Assembly (NCBI GenBank): GCA_032158295.1
Contig: CM063261.1
Location: 5,824,001-5,888,000 of the forward strand
From: Pycnopodia helianthoides
Taxonomy: Eukaryota; Echinodermata; Asteroidea; Forcipulatida; Asteriidae
DNA: 64,000 bases
Reading direction: 5' to 3'
A model generated the notes under the pieces. That model saw only the letters and a list, made by a program, of their open reading frames with translations, was not told where the DNA came from and did not search any database. The position numbers were made by a program, and so were the translations under genes. This document shows, piece after piece, positions 28,036-40,132 of this stretch (the stretch's first letter is position 1; every line of letters starts with the position of its first letter).

Positions 28036-31000
28036 TTTATAGAATGTCTCCTTAAATTCCTCAGTAGGATCAGCTGCCGTTACTTGTCAAGATCTTGTTT
28101 TCATTTTGCATGCTCAAAAATGGAGTATATTATTCTGAGTTGACCCCCTAAACGGTGAACAAATTGCTATTATTTTGAAGCATTCATAGAACTTAAAAGG
28201 GCTTGATTTACAGAATGAGGACCAATAACTTTATTCCTTAATTCAGCTGCAGTACAACATTGGTTCCCCGGTTGCTTGGAAAAAGCGATAGAGCAGAAAG
28301 GCTCTGCTAGGATTGAAATAAGAAACCATTAACATTCTTTTTGCATTATACCACAATGTTGGTAGGATTAAAATTTGTATAATAATGGGCACACTTGTTG
28401 CTTTGCGTAACACCGTGTATGTTTATATTAATGAGTTTTATGATTCTCCCTGAAGATGATCTGGGCCCAAAGTTGATGCCCTTTTCTCTCTTATACTGAG
28501 GAGTTCTGCGTTTACGGTCAACAGTCTCGGCAAATTAGAAATCTTCCAACGGAAAACCCAGCGCAAAAGGCTGAATTCCAGGAACAAACTTCCTCGGCAA
28601 CCCATTGGCATTAGAATTAAGAACGTTAAAGGTATAGAGGGCGTGCTTTGAATAATAAGCATAAGATGGGTTTCCCGATTGGTGCCCCAGGAGCAAAAAC
28701 TGCGCAAAACCTGTCGCAATTGCGTTTGACATTGCGCATCATGCATGTCATGCATTATGTGTGCATGTGCACGCGGGATTCCCATTGACGAAAAGAAAAA
28801 TAAAAGCCAAGATTTTTTTAATTCGTTTTAAAATTGGACTTCTTTTCGTATGCCGATGACATTTTAAAACAGTAGGGGAAAAGAGGACCTGATTAACTTG
28901 TGCAAGGTAGGTGATGTACATCGGAGGTGGTGAAAGAAGAATTTTGGGGGTCTTTTAAAGCCGAAATTGTTGGAACTGTGAAACCATTGTGCAGACGTGA
29001 AACACTTCCTACTCGTCATAATAATAATCACGTCATAACGAACGTTTTGTCTGCAAACTAGCCTTTTTAGGTTTGCCATGATATTTCGTGTCGCATTTTA
29101 TTTTGGACTAATCTGTCTCTAATATGAAGAATGTATGTAAAGACTGTCAACCTGTAGCAAAAACGGTTACATGAACAGGATCCATCATTATTCCATTCCA
29201 CATCAATAATTCGGGCAACCCTCTGACTCTGTAACAGTTCTGATCACCATGCGGCATGTCGTACCGACGATTTTGTATTTCTAATTCTAAGTCTTTTATT
29301 AAGTTCCTCCTTTATTAAGTTATTTGGACTTGACTTGAACTAACAAAGGCTAATTATGATTTGTGTTTAATAAGCCCTACATGGCCGTTAGTAACAAATC
29401 TACATATCGGCATATATGGTCCTAAATTAAACGGACACAACTGTCTACAAAAAGGCATTTGGATATTTTAGCCGGCGATTCAAAACACTATGATCCAAAA
29501 CTCTATTTTACCGGTGTCTTTTTGTAATTTTTTGGGAAAATATTTATTTGATGATGTTTTATTAATTATAATTGGTAAAGTTTGATGAAAGAATGTATGG
29601 AGATAATTGAAGTGTCCTAAGGTTTTTTTTAACTTGAAGTGGTGAAATTGAGAAAATCTTCTGAATAATCTGACAAAACTGTTCGGGCTAAAAATAAATA
29701 TGTAGAAAAACTACGTTGATTTTGCAGCGGTTTGTCACCTTTTTTCAGTTCTGTTGTATTTTTTTCTGATGTTTAGAATTGTTGCGATTAGTGAGAGACT
29801 GCATAATTAAAAATTTCCTATAATTGGCCTCTCTGTAACTTGGTGTCTTGTTCAAGGACACAAGTCAAGTCTAAAGATCGGGATCCAAACCCAAAGAAAC
29901 TGTGCTGAACAGAACACTATAACTTGAGTCTGGTGTGCTAACATTACAATAACATGTACTTTAACGTAAGTTCATGTTTCTTTAGACAATAATTTATATT
30001 CATGAGCAGTTATAAGCAAGGAAGAGCTTTTGTTTTGGATTGGGTTTTTTCTTCTTCTGTTGTTCGTTTTACATGGCATTCTACTTAGTTCATTCGCCGC
30101 CGTAGTCGTGACGTCATCCCATGTTACTGAACTGCAACCATAGCAACTGGTTGATGTTACTCCTAGATAACTAGCGGTTCAATCGTTATAAATGGAAGCA
30201 GTCCTATTTGTTTTCAAAAGGCGAAGCTGATTAAGGATTCTGAATGACTGTGTGAACTCATCGATGTTTTCAATTTTGTTCACGTCTTGAATTTTCTGAA
30301 ACAAATCACAAGCTCGTTAAGAAAAAAAGGACACATCAAGCCTAATTTTGCATGATCGGTTTCAAAAAGATTAAAAAATGATTTACTGGAACCAGTAAAC
30401 AAAAACGGCAATATAAAAATTGGCATATTTCTGAATCTCCTTTAGGAACTGATAATAACTTCCTACGTCTTTCGTAGTAAATTACAACTTGCTGCAAAGC
30501 AGTTCCCTATACCACTATTTTGGCTGGATTTATACTATCGCGACATTAAATTGTGTAAGTTTGTGCTCTGTGTTGAGTGCATGATCAAATACGTTGTTAT
30601 GGAAGTTGCGTGAACCAGTGGTGCCAAGGAAGTGAGCGTGACCTCAGGAGGAAATGACGTCTGACTACGATGATGACGAATTGCATGAAGCTCAGTGCAG
30701 AGACTTTGTGGATTCATCATCATGCCAGCATCTTGGATGAGTTCCCTCAATGCAATGAGTACAAATTCATAAAAAAAAGTCTAATTTGTCCCCTGCAGTT
30801 TGAATTTAATCTTGTTTATTTGAATGGAAGAAAAACCAAGAAGGTTTCAATTAGAAGATTTGTGATGTCAACATCGTTATGTCAGAGGGGTAATGTCTGT
30901 CAAGGTCATTGTAGCCATATTATTTTTGGACATGTGTACAGCAGACCTGCCAATCTGTATGCATTTTGCATAACATGTACGCTGGTACAAGATATTATGC

Positions 31001-31180
31001 AGAAACATGCAAAACAGAACACATTTTTTTGTAGTCTTTAAAAAATAAAAACAAATTTGGTGAAAAAAACATAACGTTACGGTGTATGCTTTTGTTTGGA
31101 TGACTGCAGATCCAAACACACTTGCCTGCCAACCATCTGCCATGTGCAATTCAACTTGTTTCAACTATCGCATTTCTCAA
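28036..31180. other. Intergenic region
   Basis: No gene recognised. A palindromic CRE-like TGACGTCA lies at about 30109-30116 in a small CpG-containing patch, but no exon could be attached to it. Confidence 0.4.
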
Positions 31181-31189
31181 AATATCTTT

Positions 31190-31385
31190 TGATGGTTAAA
31201 ACAAATTGTTTTGGGAGAGAAAACAATATTCAGGAATAAACAAGATTCTAAAATAAATTTTTAGGAGAAAATGAATTTCTTTAATTTTTTTTTATGAGAA
31301 AACAAATTTGGGAAAATTACTTTGGTGGTAAAACGAATCTTTGAAAATTTATTTCCTTGAGAAAACGCACTTTTTAAATATATTT
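31190..31385. repeat. Degenerate ~30-bp repeats starting GAGAAAAC
   Basis: GAGAAAAC or close variants recur about every 28-48 bases (near 31217, 31264, 31297, 31331 and 31363), each followed by an A/T-rich filler such as AAATTT. A related GAGAAAACAATTTG stands at about 31574. Diverged tandem array. Confidence 0.5.
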
Positions 31386-32544
31386 CATCCAGCAATTTTG
31401 CATAGCAGAATATTTGACCTGAACATGTTTTGTGCACACTGAATTATAATATTGAGTAGCAAAAATTTTAATTTTTTGCGTAGCAACTTCATTATGCTAC
31501 ATGTAGGCCTATACAAGGGGAAATCATTCATTGAATTTTCACAGGAAAACAAATTTAAACAAATTATTTTTGGAGAGAAAACAATTTGTTCTTCTTCAGC
31601 GTAACACTTTCCTGGCTCAGTAGGGAACCCAGTCATTTAAAAACCCCAAATCTTTTGAAAAAAGTGCTGTGTGCAGACGATACACGGAGTTGAGGTTCTG
31701 GGTTAGGCCTCTCTGCAGTTGTACTAAAAAGAAACAGGTCTGTGTGCTTGATTGTGGAACTAACATTTAGTTATTCTTACTCTCTACACAAGTTTCTAAA
31801 ACAAGTTTCCCCTCAAGCTCAAACTGAGGTTCATATGACACGTTTCCCAAAAACACAATTGGAAATTGAAGATTAAGTTTACAAATTTACAAGTTTACAA
31901 ATACATAAGCAGAGATTGCTTTGCAACATACAATGTACATGTGCGTTATGCTTTGAATAGTTAGTTATAGGCAGTGGATTCACCGATTCATGCCCCAGTA
32001 ATAATGTTGCTAACTAAACTGGTCAGACCATTTTGGCACAGTTATCTACAGATTTAAGGTTTATTTATTTATTTATTTCTTTGCCTTTCTGTAAATTATG
32101 TTTATTTTCTGGAAGTTCCTGGAACCACTAACGCTTTTTAATTCTTTTGAACTTATGAGAATATCATTGTCAAAATAAAACCCTGACTAAACAAAGTAAA
32201 GACAACAAACATTCTCATAATTTTCACTTAGACTTACGTCTCTCTTTTAAGAAAGTTTCACCATGACTCTGCCTTAAGCCATGGCCGGTAATCTGTAGCA
32301 TGCTGGAATCTTGCACACCTCTGTGCTAAAAACATTAAGGAATAATTGTGGCATTCAACAATCTCTTGTAATTCTGGTTTGTCAGACAAAAGGAAGAATG
32401 TCTGGGTTTGGTATTACACGGTGATCTCTTGTAAATCACTTCAACTTCTGCACATACAAGGACACCTTAAATGTAGTTTTAACAGGACTCTGTGCCTAAT
32501 TTGCATGTACAAATTTTGTTGGTCTAGGAAAACTATATTTTATC

Positions 32545-32690
32545 ACTTTGTTACCTCCAAAAGCCTGGGAAACCCCACACAAGCTTTTTCAGTGGGATAT
32601 AACCCCTGCTAAGTACAGGATTTGAACTGGCCTCTCGTCACCAGGCATGCTCAGTGGTTAAACATGAACTCTAGATTGCAGGGTCTGTTG
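32545..32690 (-). repeat. tRNA-derived SINE-like fragment
   Basis: The minus strand reads TTTAACCACTGAGCATGCC, GGCCAGTTCAAATCC (B-box-like), then TGTACTTAGCAGGGG and AAGCTTGTGTGGGG. Spacing is tRNA-like, but no acceptor stem forms. It shares the post-T-arm AGC...TGTGTGG signature with the 5.5-kb fragment. Confidence 0.45.
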
Positions 32691-33159
32691 GTTCCAAAAC
32701 CCAATGGAGTAACCTGTTGATATTTCCTGTAGGACTTGGAAAGCACCAAGTATACATATGTGTGTATTACATGATATATGATACACTGTAGTGTGCCTAT
32801 AACACTCAGCAGTTTGAGAGTAAAACCAAAATAGTATTGTTGGTACATGTTGTGAAGGATTCTTAGTTGTACAATTATTTTCCTTCCTCTATGGTACAAT
32901 GTACTCCTTAAATTAAAAAAAAGTGTTAACGCCTCTGTGCGGTATTTATTTTTCCGAAGGTACGGAATAATTTGTTTTTGAGACAGACAACAAACATTCT
33001 CAAAAAATGCAGTGGGATTTTTCTTTCTCTTATGAGAAAATATGAATCTTCACCATGAATAGGCTAAACGGCAGCTGATAATTGGCCATGGTATGCTTGA
33101 ATCTTGGACTTACCTCCCATGTGCTGAATACAATGATAAAAATTGATGGTAGCCTATCC

Positions 33160-33440
33160 ATCTCTGGACGTTAAATTGCGGCCAGACATTCCATTGTTTA
33201 GTGCGCACAGGCATTCACTCACCTTGCTACACTTTGTTTCCTATGTACAAAAAGGGATAAAAGGGTACTGGAGTTTATACTCAAAATCTCCTTTTTTCCC
33301 CCGGAAGTTATTGTGTTATCCAAAAATTCAAGACCTTCGTTTAAAAACAATTTTAAATCAGGATTACGAGAGATTGATAGGCTCCCAGTGTTGTTTAGGC
33401 CTGGAAAAAAGTGTTCAGTTTCCGATTACACGCCATTTAA
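33160..33440. repeat. Dispersed repeat related to 43090-43420
   Basis: Shares collinear words with the copy in a G3BP intron: GTGCGCACAGGC / GTGCACAGCC, ACTTTGTTTCCT / GCTTTGTTTCCT, GGTACTGGA, AAATCTCC then a C-run then CGG, and GTGTTATCC / GTGTATCC. A GAGATTCCAACGTACCATGG piece at about 33725 matches GAGATTCCAGCGTATCATTG at about 43330, so this copy seems to be interrupted by about 290 bases. Confidence 0.55.
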
Positions 33441-35608
33441 AGATAGGGTCGGTAGGTCGGATTTAATTGCTTTAATATATTTTTTATTCTGATAGTTTTA
33501 CGAGTGGGTAAAAATGCCTCTCTTACCCGATTCAATTTTAAAAAAAAAAACAGCAAGTGACCAAAACTGCTCCCAAATCCTTCAAAGACCTCTATAGTGT
33601 ACTTTAAACTCCATAAGTTACAGGACAGGATATTTTGCTGGTTGATATGGATGTACGATTGTTTCAGATACAATTTAATTTTGGCCTTATCATTGTATTG
33701 GGCATATGGGAGGTATGTAAGTCTGAGATTCCAACGTACCATGGCCAGTTGTCAGCCATAGCTTACTGCTAAGGTGTGCGGGCCTACATGTATGCATGGT
33801 TGGTAAGACAGGGGTTGCAATTGCAATTGATCTTTGGATAGTGTCGGTCCCAGCAACCAAAGACAGCACCAGCACTCAAACATACTCGAAGTATTTCCAC
33901 AGGACAAGTAAATTTTTTATGACAAAAATGCTTGTGGCTAATTAAAACAAATAACTTTAAAACCGACTCGATAAAAACCATGAACTTGTTATTGATGATC
34001 ATCATTAATCTACGGTACTAAAGAGGGAAGGTTACGTACGATCGCTAAAGTAATTTTAACAGTCATTAAAACATAGCCTAGTTCTACTAAATAAGTATTC
34101 AAAGGGATCCGATTGCCTTCACTTGATTAAAAAAATGAGACCAAAGTTCTCACAATCTTCCCACTTTCGTCCAGAAAAATAACAATTTAATACAAACTAG
34201 TTGCAAATTATCCAAACCTCAGTTATTTCTTACTTTGCTAGCGGGAGGCATCAGTTTAGACAACTGTAAAACCCCAAATCACTGACGTTCAGTCACACTC
34301 ACAATAAACAATCCATTATCCACATTATCAAAGAAACATGTAGTCTGGCTGCAAACCAATTCACCATGCCTACACAGTAAGTCTGCAGAGCCATACCACA
34401 CAGTACATGGGCGATCTATCCAAGGAGGTGAAAACTAGACACAGTGGACTGGCTAAAGTGAAACCAATGTTGCTATTGGCTGTTGAATTCCTACTTCGTG
34501 AGAAACAAATTTTTCCATTGGCTGATCGTGCTGTTCGGCAAGCTCTGTACTCTGTATTTATTTTTACCGTGTGTGTGCAAGTGTACATGTGTGAAGAAAA
34601 CTTGGACGTTCCGCACGGCAAAAAAATTATTAAATTTACTTGCACAAAAGCTGCAGTTTTATTTTAAAAAGTTTTTCAAATAAAACTGCAGCTTTTGTGT
34701 ATTAAAAGGTAGCCTCCTCAGTTAACAAAAATAAATAGTCAGAGTTCTGTAGTACCGTTGCGGATATTTTTGACTGGCCAGCCGGACCACTTGACAAGGT
34801 GTTTCAGCTGGTCTGCCGCCGTTTCAACTGGCATTTGGCCAGCGGACCAGCGCTAAGGTCGAACACTGTAAGACATTCACTAGTCTCTCGAAAAGAAAAC
34901 AAAAAATCCTGTTGCATTTTATGAGAACGTTTGTTGACTTTCCTTTGTTTAGTTAGGGTTTCATTGTGACAACAATATTCTAAAGAAAAACTTACTTCGG
35001 AAGGTCAAAAAAGTTCTGAAAAAATACTAGCGCCCAGAGGCACGGTAAATTTGTGTTATTACTGATGTGAAGCTGTTAATTGTGTGCGTGTGTGTGAGGA
35101 CTGTGAGCCAGTCTACCTGTTGACATCCAGGACTTTTGAACAAAGAGATCCAGGTGTGTTGACAGAAAGAAAACATCCTCACCTTTGCTTTTATGTAAAA
35201 AATCATAGGGGATGTCACAAAAAAAACAAAAGGAGAACAAAGCGAAGTCCTTGATTTAGAGGTCGGACAAACAGTGTGTGTGTGTGTGTGTGAGGCCTTA
35301 GCAGATGTGGTCATGTAAAGGTATTTCAGCATTTGGCTTTTTCCATTACAATTCCAGGAAAGGGTAATTAGGCATGAATACACACAGTTGGTAAAGCTGT
35401 TTTGTAGAGTCATTGCTAGTGTGCTGTTCAAGTGGACAGTTCAATAGTACATGGGTTTTTAGCCATAGAAAAAAAAAATGTGATGTATGGTTAGTAGTGT
35501 ACAGGTAGTTTTCAATGTTAATGACCCTTGCTCTGTTAATGGTGTGACTTACATGTAGCAACAAATTTAAGTATATACATGTAATGTGCTTCTCATGGAA
35601 ACATCTTG

Positions 35609-36168
35609 TTAAAGGGAGGGTAAACCTTTGGTAATTACTCCAAAAATTATTTACCAAAAAATCTTACTTGGTGAAAAGTACTGCAGCTGTTGATATGTAA
35701 CATTTTGAGAAACGATTCCCTTCTAAGGAATGTTGCTATAGAGAAAGGGATTCAAAAATTGTCAATCTGAGAAACTTTTCATGCATGAAATGTTTCTCAG
35801 ATTGTGTATTCCAATTACGGATTATCGTTCCTGCGTGGACATAACCGCTCTACAGATTTTCAGCAATATCTCAAAAACACTACCACCTTTTGAAACTTTC
35901 ACAGGTTGGTTTTATTGTATATATCTACATTTATACAGGGTTTTAGCCAGAGGGATTTCGGGGTGTCTTTTGGACACCCTGTTTTAAATTTGGACGCCCT
36001 GTTTTATCTGCCATTTACATATACATGTAAAAATGTAAACAATTCGAACACCTTTTAAAAGATTTCCAGCAAAATTGGACACCCTTTTACCAAATCCTGG
36101 CTAAAACCTTGACTGGATCAAAACAATTAAGTGGTTCCATAAAACTAAAAGTATACTTTGCCTTTAAA
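35609..36168. mobile_element. TTAAAGG-family MITE carrying a nested insertion
   Basis: Ends TTAAAGGGAGGGTAAACC and ...AGTATACTTTGCCTTTAA. The body matches the 15.9- and 51.4-kb copies in inverted orientation (CTCAGATTGTGTATTCCAAT, ATATCTCAAAAAC, CACCTTTTGAAA). It is interrupted at 35936-36111 by a separate inverted-repeat element. Confidence 0.72.
35936..36111. mobile_element. Small inverted-repeat element nested in the 35.6-kb MITE
   Basis: The left end CAGGGTTTTAGCCAG is mirrored by CTGGCTAAAACCTTG at the right (TIR of about 15 bp, one mismatch). The interior repeats GGACACCCT/AGGGTGTCC motifs. Comparison with the uninterrupted relative at 15.9 kb shows extra DNA here, so it is a later insertion. 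No convincing target duplication was found. Confidence 0.65.
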
Positions 36169-36276
36169 ACCAAAATATAGACTGTTCTGTCATGGAGATT
36201 GTATTAGGCCAAACAAAATACATGTTCTAATTTGCTGTTCAGACCAATTTTCATTCATTTCTACAGATGCAATAGT

Positions 36277-37101
36277 AGGGCCAATGATTTTCCGTTTCAG
36301 AAAAGTGCAAATTCTGTTTTTGAAAAACATGAATTCCGTTTCAGACCAGGGAGTCGATTATAAACATAACTTTTCTCAATTGTTTGCTTGATTGTAAAAA
36401 CTTATTAACAAAAATAATTGAGATGCAGATCGTAATTTAAAAAAAAAAAAAATCAGTTCCGCAGTTGGCAATTTCTAAAACGTAATGCACTGACTCACTG
36501 ACTGATCGCTGCAACAACAAAAAAGAAACATGTAACAGCCGTTGCACTGCAGTATCATTGCATATGTTCTTCTCCTCCACACAGAAACAAATTGTCAGCC
36601 ATTTTGTTTTTGCTTTGGCGACAAAATGTTCAAAGTTTGAGGTTGATTTTAGACCTTAACGAGATGAAAAATCAATGTGTGTGTTCATATAGAGCGTAGG
36701 TAAGCTAGTTTGAGTATAATTGTTGATAACAGGGAGGGAGAAAATGCAATTTGGGTGAAAAAAATTTAAAGATCGTGCCTTGAATGTGATGATTTTGCCC
36801 TCCGTCTAACGTGTATTCATTTGCATGTACGGTCAAAGGTACGATCTCGTAACTTTTTACGGTCTGATTTCTGATGCTTTTTTAGTTTAACAAAAAGAAG
36901 CTTAATAAAGAATGCGGTGTTAAGTTAGCTTGCCTGATCAATTTCAATAGGTTTGGCCTTAATAACATGAAAAAAACCTACGTTTTTGTCACTATATTTA
37001 CAAAAATAAATTACTTCAAACTCAAATCCCGTTTTCCAATTCAAAGGGCAGATTCCGCGAATTCCGTCCGTTTTCCGCGATCGTGGAAAATCATTGGCCC
37101 T
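36277..37101. mobile_element. 825-bp inverted-repeat element upstream of G3BP
   Basis: The 17-bp termini AGGGCCAATGATTTTCC / GGAAAATCATTGGCCCT are perfect. The flanks GCAATAGT (36269-36276) and ACAATAGT (37102-37109) match at 7 of 8 bases, as expected of an 8-bp target duplication (hAT-type). Sub-terminal CGTTTCAG and GGAAAACGG motifs recur. No transposase frame, so non-autonomous. It ends about 330 bp before the first G3BP coding exon. Confidence 0.68.
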
Positions 37102-37442
37102 ACAATAGTTAAACCGAATACACGGTTTGCACTAGAAATTTGATTTTGAAACAATTAGTTAGAGCCCTGCTGATCCCTCTGACCTACATGTACTTGGATC
37201 GTACATGTTTAGTACCTATGGGTAGAACATTGTATCATAAAAGAGAAAGAAGTTTACTGAGAATGGTTGCTCTGAATCATCTCAAGTACCAAGTATCAAT
37301 CAATAGGTAGCTCAGGCTTCTGAACTTCATGTTTTTGTATGTGTAAAGGTAAAGTGGTGAAGCTCTCTCTTTTGAGACATCATTGGTGTCAATAACTAAA
37401 ACTTGCTTCATTTCCCATGTTTCCCTCTGCAGTTGGACAGTC

Positions 37443-40132
37443 ATGGTAATGGCCACCAACCCTCAGCCTGCGCCTTCGGCTGCGCCCTTGAGTGCGCATA
37501 GATCTGCGGCGCCCAACACCTCAGATGTTAGTGTCGTAGGAAACAATGCCGTGGTCAGTCCCGAGTCCGTCGGCCGTGAGTTCGTGCGTCAGTATTATAC
37601 GTTGTTGAATCGAGGGCCGGAGCATTTACACAGGTAATGATGGCTGATATACATTGTGGTTATAGTGTCATGATTTCATGATTTGAAGTAGCATGCATGC
37701 TCATTTGTGGATGTTAAAAATACAGATTGACTCATGTTTGCCATGACTTTACCCAGAGGAAGGGAAGTAGATTATTTTTTGAGGGGAAGTTAATGAAATG
37801 ATGGGAATGGTCCTGTCAACCTGAATATCAACATCCTTTTACATGTTTAATGCAGGCCAGCAAATGTAACACTACCCTACATCGACAGTACAGCAGGAAT
37901 GTGTGTACAAGGTTTGCTATTCAGGGGAATTTAACTATGCACATAATAAGACAAATATTGTACGTTGGATACCGTCCTGTCTCTATTCCAACAATTGTAA
38001 TAATATGTAATCAACATGATGTGTATTGATGTGACAGGTTTTATCTGAATAACTCCTCCTTTGTGCATGGTGGTGTGGACCCTGATGGTAACCCGGAGGA
38101 GCCTGTCTATGGTCAACAGGTAGGACTACTTTGGTTTCTCATTGTCCTAAAAGCTGTGTACATACATGTACATGTAGCTTGTACAACTGCGTTTAGCCAT
38201 TATATAACACCAAAATACAGATGGCAGGTCAGCGGCGTAAAGCCAGTTTGTTTAGGTCTAGTTGCCGCAAAACCGAGTCCAGAGTTAAAAGTTCAAACTC
38301 CATATTGATTAAGGCATGGTACGCTCTAAAGAAGGAAACTGAATATTCCGTTCTTCATGGTATCGCCAAAAGCAGGTTGAGCGCGCTGGAGCACAGGCTG
38401 ATTGGTTGATTTCCGATTGGCAGAACGCACTCGATCTGTGTGAATATTTATGACTTAATGGTTCTCATCAGCGCTGTCATCCCAAATTTTTCATCACGTC
38501 AATCCAGCAGACGTGCTATCTGCCGCTACCCCCCGTTCCTAGCATGCCATACTTTATACTGAGGGGATGAAGGCTGTGTTGCCCTGGGAGTGAAGCCGCA
38601 TGGGGAAATTCCCTTACTGAGCAATCACCGCGTGGTTGGGAAACATCTGGTTAATGTGTTTAAGAGCCTGTATTTGATGTCAATTATGAGTGAATCAGAA
38701 TAAAAATCAAAGCACCAGCTTTTAGAAATGGCAACATTAAACCGTGGAGGTAGAAATCATGTACAGTCCATGAAATAATTGAGTCGGAACCAGTGAAAAA
38801 AAGCACACTAAATGTAAGGTTTTCTGTGTTTATGAATGTTAATTCAGTGATTTTGTATACATTTACAGTCATCTCTTGTTTGTTTATTTAATTGCTCATT
38901 TCCTTGTTGCGGTAAAACTTTTTTCCGCATTCGATTGAGTCATTGTTATTTAAAACTATAGGGTACTTTCAATTTTCAAAAATCTTCGCGATATATCGTC
39001 CTTTTGGCGATATTTACCCGATGAAATATATAGTCAGTCAAAATTGTTAATATCAACCAGCGCTACTTGTATGAATAGAATACATGTGCCTGAACAAACT
39101 AATAATAAAATACTACAGTTAGATAATAAAACAGAATTTTATATAAGGCTAGTTAGTGCAAGGTTGGTACTGTTTTAGAGTTTGGAAACATTTGCCTTTC
39201 CTATTTTGCTTGTATCTGGCCGTCCATTGAAATTTGAAATCCCCATCAGTGTATAAATGTGCATTGTATATAATAATTTAAAAAAAGGTTGTGCAACAAG
39301 TAGGCAAAAAGTTGCAATTGTAGGCACAATGATCTGCCATGACTCACTAATTTGGTAAGGCCAAACAAAATAAATTTGTTGTGTATGATATCCCGACTGA
39401 CCCAGATTTTCTGCAGCCAAATTTGATCTCCAATAGTTTGGGTATATCTTGCTAATGCTGGTCAATAATTGAAGTTGATCACACCGGTGTTCTCCCCAGG
39501 TACATAGTATAGCTAGCATATTAGGCCAAAACACAGCAATCCTGCACAGTTACGCTTTACTTTATATTTTCTTTATCTTTCTGTTCTTTTTCAGGACATC
39601 AATGAGAAGATTCTGTCCCTTGACTTCCATGACTGTCATGCCAAGATAAGGCAGGTGGATAGCCATGCCACACTCGGAGATGGTGTTGTGGTTCAGGTAA
39701 ATTATAGACTCTGATTTGTTACAGTACACTGACTGGTATAGCCACAAACTCCTTACATCTGACAGACACATCAACAATGGCATGCAAAGTTAAGGGTTAT
39801 TTACAGCAGTTTCTACAGTTAACATGGTTAAGCTTACTCTTTCTCAATCAAGATATGATCAACTACTCACTAGCAAACAAGTTGGAGGTCTTTCCGTGGC
39901 CCCTCCCCCATCATGGGAGTCTTTGATGTAGTTTATGATGTAAATAATGATTTGATGCAGGTGACAGGAGAGCTGTCTAACAATGGAGAGCCAATGCGCC
40001 GCTTCATGCAGACATTCGTGCTGGCACCTCAGTCTGCTAAGAAGTACTATGTGCGTAATGACATCTTTCGCTACCAGGATGAAGTCTTCAATGATACCGA
40101 CTCTGAGCCTGAGAATGACTTATGTGCAAGTG
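37443..40132 (+). CDS. G3BP: G3BP exons 1-4: N-terminal extension and NTF2-like domain
   Basis: Exon 1 (37443-37633) gives the Ala/Pro-rich leader, then [13 protein letters not shown]. Exon 2 (38038-38119) gives [12 protein letters not shown]. Exon 3 (39595-39696) gives [20 protein letters not shown]. Exon 4 (39961-40132) gives [12 protein letters not shown] and [15 protein letters not shown]. This is the dimerising NTF2-like fold that also binds short Phe-Gly motif partners. Phe47 and Phe65 align with human Phe15 and Phe33; human Phe124 is Tyr154 here. Confidence 0.96.

Larger units (their letters stand above)
31386..35608. other. Intergenic region upstream of G3BP
   Basis: Apart from the repeats listed separately, it contains a (GT)n microsatellite at about 35274-35293 and a GCCAGC/GCTGGTC-rich patch at 34775-34855. 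No coding exon recognised. Confidence 0.45.

Noticed and set aside
30109..30116. CRE site (TGACGTCA) as promoter of a plus-strand gene
   Set aside because: No exon or transcript start could be linked to it; a single 8-mer is weak evidence.
36590..36699. Untranslated first exon of G3BP with a YY1-like GCCATTTTG and a GTAAGC donor
   Set aside because: It lies wholly inside the inverted-repeat element 36277-37101, so the signals may be chance. Kept only as a testable idea, not annotated as an exon.
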